A stretch of DNA of 7,645 bases from an uncultured Coprococcus sp. GTDB taxonomy: Bacteria > Bacillota > Clostridia > Lachnospirales > Lachnospiraceae. Positions 1 to 5,300 of the stretch are shown here, in pieces; the stretch's first letter is position 1; each line of letters opens with the position of its first letter. The stretch is taken from NCBI GenBank assembly GCA_900557435.1, contig USSH01000108.1, positions 1 through 7,645 of the forward strand. Reading direction: 5' to 3'. A program made the position numbers and the translations under genes. The notes under the pieces were generated by a model that did no database searches, was not told the DNA's origin, and saw only the letters and a list, made by a program, of their open reading frames with translations.

Positions 1-28
1 CATAGGGCTGTTTTTAATTGGCACAAAG

Positions 29-37
29 TGATATACT
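29..37 (+). promoter_or_regulatory. Candidate extended -10 promoter for the regulator operon
   Basis: The bases TGATATACT form an extended -10 element (TGn followed by TATACT, five of six matches to TATAAT). There is no convincing -35 at 16-18 bp upstream, which is tolerable for extended -10 promoters. Transcription would start near 43-45 and give a leader of about 70 bases before the ATG at 115. Because the window begins only 28 bases upstream, other promoters further upstream cannot be excluded. Confidence 0.35.
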
Positions 38-100
38 TAATTTATGTGTGCGCCGTGAGCGTAGGTGTGCAAATACATATATATTGTAGAGTGATATTGT

Positions 101-105
101 GGGAG
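101..105 (+). promoter_or_regulatory. Ribosome binding site that decides the start of the XRE gene
   Basis: GGGAG lies nine bases before the ATG at 115. The reading frame stays open upstream to a GTG at 28, but that GTG has no purine-rich site before it. The extra 29 residues it would add precede the conserved start of the helix-turn-helix domain. A second ATG at 108 is in another frame and stops after 13 codons. Confidence 0.6.
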
Positions 106-114
106 ATATGCCGG

Positions 115-936
115 ATGGTACAAATAGGAAGCAGAATACTGGAATATAGAAAGAAAATGAACATGAGCCAAGAGGAATTTGCCAATAAGATAGGCGTCAG
201 CAGACAGGCAGTGTCCAAGTGGGAACTTGACAAAGCATATCCTGACCTTGACAAACTGGTGGATATATGCGGAATGTTCGGCCTGAGTCTGGATGAACTT
301 GTAAATGGTGTGGAACAGGATGAGGAACCTGTGATGGAAGCAGAGCAGGTAGTGGAGCTTTCTAATGACCCGGTAAATGTGTCAGATGTGGGCGACAACC
401 AGACTGTAACTGACAATATAGAATCTGAGATCAGTGACAAGAAAGGCAGTGACAAGAAAGGCAGTGACAAGAAAGGCAGTGATAGCAAGAAGCATACAGT
501 AAGAATTGGCAGTCATGGTGGGCTGCGTGTGGTTATGTATGCAGCTGCGGCTCTGGCTGTGTTCTGTATTGTGGTAAGCTTTGTCATTATACTTCAGAAT
601 GCATGGAAGCACAGTGATGAAGTTTTGATGCATGTGGACAAGGTGCATGCACAGTATACGCTTGCCGATGTGTCATATTTGAATGATGATCTTGACGACA
701 AACACAGGCTGATGTGGATAGATGCAAAGGGAATTAGAGCTGGGGACACTCTGCCCGGATATATAGATGACGATGGCGAACTGGCAAATGTGGATCATAA
801 CATAAGTACATTTGTGATACCGTGCGTTCTGGCACTTATATTTCTGGCAATGTTTATTTCTCTGAGAATAGAGCTGACAAAGGAACATCAGAGGGATATA
901 GAGAGAGCAATTAGTGATATACAGGAGAATGTATAG
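115..936 (+). CDS. XRE-family HTH regulator with two transmembrane segments
   Basis: The product is 273 residues. Residues 6-62 form an XRE (HTH_3) DNA-binding domain: the motif MSQEEFANKIGVSRQAVSKW is typical, with the recognition helix around residues 28-37, followed by the YPDLDKLVDIC stretch common in clostridial members. A charged linker follows (about 64-138), containing three SDKKG repeats. There are two hydrophobic segments, about 139-160 and 233-250, with a polar stretch of about 70 residues between them and a short charged tail. The expected topology is DNA-binding domain inside, loop outside, tail inside. I infer that it represses or activates its own operon in response to a surface signal. 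The family is well known, but the ligand and targets are not visible. The next gene overlaps by one base, so translation is probably coupled. The start was chosen by the GGGAG site and the domain boundary. Confidence 0.9.
   Translation: MVQIGSRILEYRKKMNMSQEEFANKIGVSRQAVSKWELDKAYPDLDKLVDICGMFGLSLDELVNGVEQDEEPVMEAEQVVELSNDPVNVSDVGDNQTVTDNIESEISDKKGSDKKGSDKKGSDSKKHTVRIGSHGGLRVVMYAAAALAVFCIVVSFVIILQNAWKHSDEVLMHVDKVHAQYTLADVSYLNDDLDDKHRLMWIDAKGIRAGDTLPGYIDDDGELANVDHNISTFVIPCVLALIFLAMFISLRIELTKEHQRDIERAISDIQENV
433..477 (+). repeat. Three perfect 15-bp tandem repeats in the linker of the regulator
   Basis: AGTGACAAGAAAGGC occurs three times head to tail (433-447, 448-462, 463-477), and a degenerate fourth start follows at 478. 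Each unit encodes SDKKG. Because the unit is a multiple of three, gain or loss of copies by slippage would change linker length between the DNA-binding domain and the membrane without breaking the frame. Confidence 0.9.
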
Positions 937-2069
937 TGGATAGCAGGAGAAAATATATACGGATTTCATGTGTGATCGCAGGAATCGTGCTGGTCGTCAT
1001 CACAGCACTGTGGTTCATGGGTGTGATAACTTGGGGACATGGTGCTGGAGATGTTACAAGGTATGGAGAAACAGATGAGAGTGAAGAGTATGTAGTATAC
1101 GACGGGATAAAGTTCCCATGTGGTCAGTATGAGTTGGTTATGGTTACAGAAAACGGTGTATTTCTGGATACTGATACAGGCCATCGGATACAGGTGTTGC
1201 ATCAGGAAAAGACTCTGGATGATTTCTGGGACACGAAAGATGAGAGGATGGATGCCGGCAGATCAGCCGGGTTTGAGGTTGACTCAGATCCTGAAAAGTA
1301 TAGTTCAGGGGACAGGGATTACATAAAATATGTGCTCAGGCAGCAGACTGATGACGAGACAACGGACTATAGTGAGTATATGCAGATATTTCTCACACCT
1401 GATTATAAAGGTGACAGATTGTTCATCTGTATAAATTACAATAAAGATATGGATGATATGACAGAGGCGGAACGAAAAGCCATGTATGATAAGTCCTCAG
1501 CGTGGATAAAGGAGCTGATGGATGCTGGTGAGTCGACTGATGAACCGGATGATGATACTGGCAAGATCATTTATTCTGAAACTGCGCTGGAGAATAAGGA
1601 AAACTATGCAGACAGTGACACGCTCACCAGTGCAGGCGGTACCGTTCAGTATGGACTTCCTTATGGGTATTTGAGAAAAGATGATTCAGATCCGGACTCA
1701 GCATATTATGAGTCGGATTCTGGAAAAACACATTTATACATAGCTATAGAAGATTATTCAGCGTTGCTTACGGATGATGAATTGTTGAAAGAGTATGTCG
1801 ATTCCTATGCGAAGAATGACCATGCCATGCCTCAGAACTGTGGAAGCAGGGAGATGGATGGAAGGGTATTTTATTATTACAGCTATTTTACACAGAACTG
1901 GTGTGATGATGGAAGTGTGATCGTTGAATATAACTTCAAAGCGTACTGCGATATTGGAGAAGGGCAGATATATACCATATCAGCTCATTCATATACCAAT
2001 TCTGACGTGATGGATACGGACACATATCTGGAATGTATGAAATTAGATATAAAATTGAATATAAAATAG
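936..2069 (+). CDS. Single-pass membrane protein with a duplicated extracellular domain, function unknown
   Basis: The product is 377 residues and starts at a GTG that shares its G with the TAG stop of the regulator. AGGAG at 923-927 sits eight bases upstream. Residues 1-9 are basic, about 9-31 form one membrane helix or uncleaved signal anchor, and the rest is acidic, polar and probably outside the cell. There is no lipobox. The outer part seems to hold two related domains, about 52-195 and 227-375, joined by an acidic linker rich in D, E and T. Both run through a 'DTDTG/ESDSG' turn, an acidic helix, an aromatic strand pair and a final helix. I do not recognise the family. The alpha/beta pattern resembles small secreted PsbP/Mog1-like folds, but this is only an impression. 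The tight coupling suggests it senses or modulates with the membrane regulator. The ORF is intact. Confidence 0.8.
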   Translation: MDSRRKYIRISCVIAGIVLVVITALWFMGVITWGHGAGDVTRYGETDESEEYVVYDGIKFPCGQYELVMVTENGVFLDTDTGHRIQVLHQEKTLDDFWDTKDERMDAGRSAGFEVDSDPEKYSSGDRDYIKYVLRQQTDDETTDYSEYMQIFLTPDYKGDRLFICINYNKDMDDMTEAERKAMYDKSSAWIKELMDAGESTDEPDDDTGKIIYSETALENKENYADSDTLTSAGGTVQYGLPYGYLRKDDSDPDSAYYESDSGKTHLYIAIEDYSALLTDDELLKEYVDSYAKNDHAMPQNCGSREMDGRVFYYYSYFTQNWCDDGSVIVEYNFKAYCDIGEGQIYTISAHSYTNSDVMDTDTYLECMKLDIKLNIK

Positions 2070-2085
2070 AAATATGCATAAAAAA

Positions 2086-2173
2086 GTCTTGTGAATTTGG
2101 TGATAGTATTTGCAACTTTGCTGTGATAGAATAGTTAAAGTGGTGAAAATTTACATATTCACAGGACTTTTTT
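2086..2173 (+). terminator. Candidate long-loop terminator after the regulator operon
   Basis: An 11-bp stem (2086-2096 with 2157-2167) is followed directly by six T residues (2168-2173), with a complementary run of six A residues on the 5' side. The arrangement would work on either strand. The loop of 60 bases is unusually long for an intrinsic terminator. No other terminator-like structure is visible between the stop at 2069 and the next gene. Confidence 0.45.
2124..2132 (+). promoter_or_regulatory. Candidate extended -10 promoter for the large surface protein
   Basis: TGATAGAAT (TGn followed by TAGAAT, five of six matches) lies in the loop of the inverted repeat and closely resembles the TGATATACT element before the regulator operon. 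No good -35 is present at normal spacing. Transcription from near 2139 would leave out the left arm of the stem, so this transcript could not form the terminator, while read-through from the operon could. An alternative -10, TATAGT at 2178-2183, has only poorly spaced -35 partners (TTCACA at 2158, TTTACA at 2150). Confidence 0.3.
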
Positions 2174-2236
2174 GCATTATAGTGCACAAAATACAGCACG
2201 CATATGTATCACGAAGGGTCACAAAAGTTTTATCAG

Positions 2237-2241
2237 GGAGG
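2237..2241 (+). promoter_or_regulatory. Ribosome binding site that decides the start of the large surface protein
   Basis: GGAGG, inside the longer purine run 2235-2242, lies seven bases before the ATG at 2249. A TTG one codon earlier (2246) is in frame but only four bases from the site, so ATG is the better start. Confidence 0.8.
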
Positions 2242-2248
2242 GTAATTG

Positions 2249-2335
2249 ATGAGAAAAAGAAAGCTAAGAGGAGGTATAGCTGTACTTTCGCTGGCGACGG
2301 CTCTGTGTCTGGCACAGGGTGTGGCGGTCTATGCG
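2249..2335 (+). other. Signal peptide of the large surface protein
   Basis: Residues 1-29 have the basic start MRKRKLR, a hydrophobic core from about 9 to 22 and the likely cleavage site VYA followed by EG. This implies Sec export. Cys20 is preceded by T-A-L, which does not fit a lipobox, so a lipoprotein is unlikely. Confidence 0.85.
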
Positions 2336-5300
2336 GAGGGGACTGATGATGGCAGTACGCTTGTCACGGCAGATCCGTCAAAGGGTATAGAGTACAGATA
2401 TTACGAAGGCTCGACCACAAGTGTAGAAGGAATCAATCTGAATGGTAATTCTGTCATAATCAGGCAATCACCGAATTCTACGAGTTCGGAGCCGAGACTC
2501 AATGTCTACAATGATAAGGATAGGGATGGAGTTCTGGATGAAGGCGAGGAAGCATTTGAGATCGATGGCAGCACAGAGATACTTCCATATCAGGTATATG
2601 GCGTTTATGGAGAAAAGACTAAGACTCCGATCTCCATCACCGTTGATGGGGCATCCCTTGGGAATGTATGGGGTGTCTACAAAGGAGCCATGGAATATGA
2701 GAACACAGATTCCAATCCAGCAGTTTCAATAACCGTGAATAAGGGATCAAATGTTTCTGCGGCGACATGTTTATATTCGTCAGAGGCTGTAGGATCAATG
2801 AAGATCAACATATCTGGAGACTGCAATGTTTCCCAGGTGCAAGGTGCACTGCAGAGCAAGGTGGATGGGGATATTGACGTTGATATAACCGACAATGCAT
2901 TTGCTGGAACTGTGTACGGTATTCAGATAGGATATGCTACAGGAAGCGTGGACGTGGATACAGACAATACGGTTGACATCGGTTATCTGTACGGAGTGTA
3001 TGCATCTACCATCGATGGCAGTCTCACAGTGAACAGTATGCTCAAGGCTGACAAGGGCAGTGGATATGTGTATGCTGCGACAAATGGCACATACTCAGGC
3101 AAAGATTATGCGGTGAAGGGCAATGTTGTCCTGACGGCCAAGAATGCCAAGCTTGGATATGTGTATGCGGTGACCAATGGCGCTAATACGCTGGGTGGTG
3201 TTACTGTGGATATAAGTAATACAACACTCAATGCGATGTATGGTGTGAGCAACAGTGCCAGCGCAGCCGGTGATGTGAGTATCAGATTAAACGGCATAGA
3301 GTGTAGTGACAGTTATTCGTATATGTATGGGGCATATAGTGCGAATATTGCAGGAAAACTTAAATTTGAAGTAAAGAATGCAAAAGGAAAAGGTATTTAT
3401 GTCTATGGCACCTCAAATTCAGACATAATGGGGGATGTAGATATAGATATAGATGGACAGGGCGCTGAATTTGCTTCAGTATATGGACTCAACTGTGGAA
3501 CCGTGAAGGGCATGGTAAATATCGATATAGAGAATATCAATGTATCAAGTTCTATGTATGGTATTTCCTCAGCCAAGCTTGAACAGTCGTCACCGGAGGA
3601 AGCTGATGCCTATGCGAATGTGATAACGCTTAAGAACATTGTCAACAGCTCATATTACACATATGGTGTGTACTATGTTTCGACTATGGGTTCGACACAC
3701 ATGACCCTGGATAATATAAAGTCAGATAACTATCTGTATGGATTGGATTTTTCAGGTGCCATAACGGGAAAACTCAAGATGGATGTGTCCAACTGCAGCG
3801 CAGAACATGCATATATTCTGAGAGGAAACGGCAGTTCGTCGACGGTTGTTGGGGATTTTGATCTTACCTTGACAGACAGTGCATTCAAGAACAATCTGTA
3901 CGTGCTGAATACAGCTACATTTGCAGAAAATGCATCTGTTGACATCAGGAATGTTATCAGCAACTTGTGCACAGTGGCATATTCAGGTACATGTGCTAAG
4001 AATCTGGATGTCAATATGCAGTATGCAAATGACAAGGCAATTGTCGATGAGGCTGGCAATCCGGTGGTAGACTCATACCCCAATGCAGGAAAGGGTGATT
4101 TTAATCTCCTGAGCAGCTATTCGGTTATCGGTGATCTGACTGCAGATCTGTCTAATATCCATTATGCATCGTGCGGTCTTGCAGGTGGCAACTACAGTGG
4201 AAAAGTGAGTGGCATAAACACAACGGTTACTCTGAAGGACAGCAGCTTTGAAAGTACATATAACGGCAGTACAGTATATCTTTTGAATGAGTATGGCAAT
4301 GGCTCAAACGATGATTCAGCCATACAGCTTTCTGCTGACATCAAGATAGAGAATACAGACTTTACAGGTATGAAGAATGCAAGTTTTCAGGTAAATACGA
4401 ATCAAAACAGAAAAGTAAGGGTAGCATTTGACGAGAAGTGTATTCTCCCTGATGGATATTACATATGTCCTGCATACAACGGTTATGGAGATTCAATTGT
4501 CACATATGGAGGAGATGTATACTATGGCGGCAATAAAGTAGTTATAGATAAAGACGTAAATGCTGACAATATCTACTTTGGTAATTATGACAGCAGAAAA
4601 TCGACATCTGCTGTAAACGCAGTCATTAACAAGGGAGTAACAGTAAATGCTCAGGAAGGCTTATACATCACCGTGGGTGCGAATATCCTTAACTCGGGAA
4701 ATTTAACTGGACCATTCAAGAGAACAGATGATTCATCATACGGTTCTGTATATATGAAAGAGGGCATAGTGGAAGACGAAACGCTGTATGAAAATGCCCA
4801 TGTATACTACCCGGTTACTTTGGTATGTGATGACAAGGCTGTGACAGTGAGCAATCCCGGCTACAACACCTGTTATCTTGACAAGGATACCAAGTATGCA
4901 AATGTAGATTCAATCTTGACGCTGACACCGGTTGTCAAGAGAGGATATACACTTGAAAAGGTAGTGTTTAGGGGAAGTGATGAGACTCAGGATAATGAGC
5001 TGACAGAGACATCAGGCAAGTATACATTTGCCATGCCGAAAAAACCATGTATAGTGACAGTCTCAACAAAGGGTAAGCAGATAAAGGTATCAAAGACAGT
5101 GTCAGATCCTTCAGCTGTGCTCGGTCAGAAATACACAGCAGAAAAGCCTCTGTATGATATGTCAGATGTTGTGATCCTGAATGATGGCAAAGAGGGTAAA
5201 GTAACTTATGAGATGGATAAGGATTATATCCTTCCGGAGGGGCTTGAGCTTGATGGCGGTCTTATAATTGGAACACCGAAATCGGCATATGAAGATGGAA

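Larger units (their letters stand above)
2075..2177. repeat. Inverted-repeat element flanked by TGCAT, possibly a MITE
   Basis: AAAAAAGTCTTGTGAAT (2080-2096) and ATTCACAGGACTTTTTT (2157-2173) are inverted copies, 16 of 17 bases matching, and the mismatch can still pair as G-U in RNA. TGCAT stands immediately outside on the left (2075-2079). On the right it occurs at 2173-2177, sharing one T with the arm. This is the layout of a 93-94 bp non-coding element with terminal inverted repeats and a 5-bp target duplication. No ORF lies inside. It may instead be a plain long-loop terminator, with TGCAT present by chance. Confidence 0.4.

Noticed and set aside
28..114. In-frame upstream extension of the XRE gene from a GTG at 28
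   Set aside because: There is no ribosome site before it, the added residues are hydrophobic and unlike XRE N-termini, and the ATG at 115 has GGGAG at good spacing.
433..477. CRISPR-like array
   Set aside because: The three units are adjacent without spacers, are only 15 bp and encode protein in frame.
42..488. Long open frame on the - strand opposite the XRE gene
   Set aside because: Its product is low-complexity (repeated LSLPF from the tandem repeat), it lacks a domain, and it lies fully opposite a clear gene, so it is a shadow frame.
2297..2308. Lipobox at Cys20 of the large protein
   Set aside because: The residues before the cysteine are T-A-L, and position -1 should be G, A or S. 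A normal signal peptidase I site, VYA, follows.
2110..2346. Short + strand frame across the intergenic region and into the large gene
   Set aside because: It lacks a ribosome site, runs through the inverted repeat and overlaps the signal peptide of a convincing gene.
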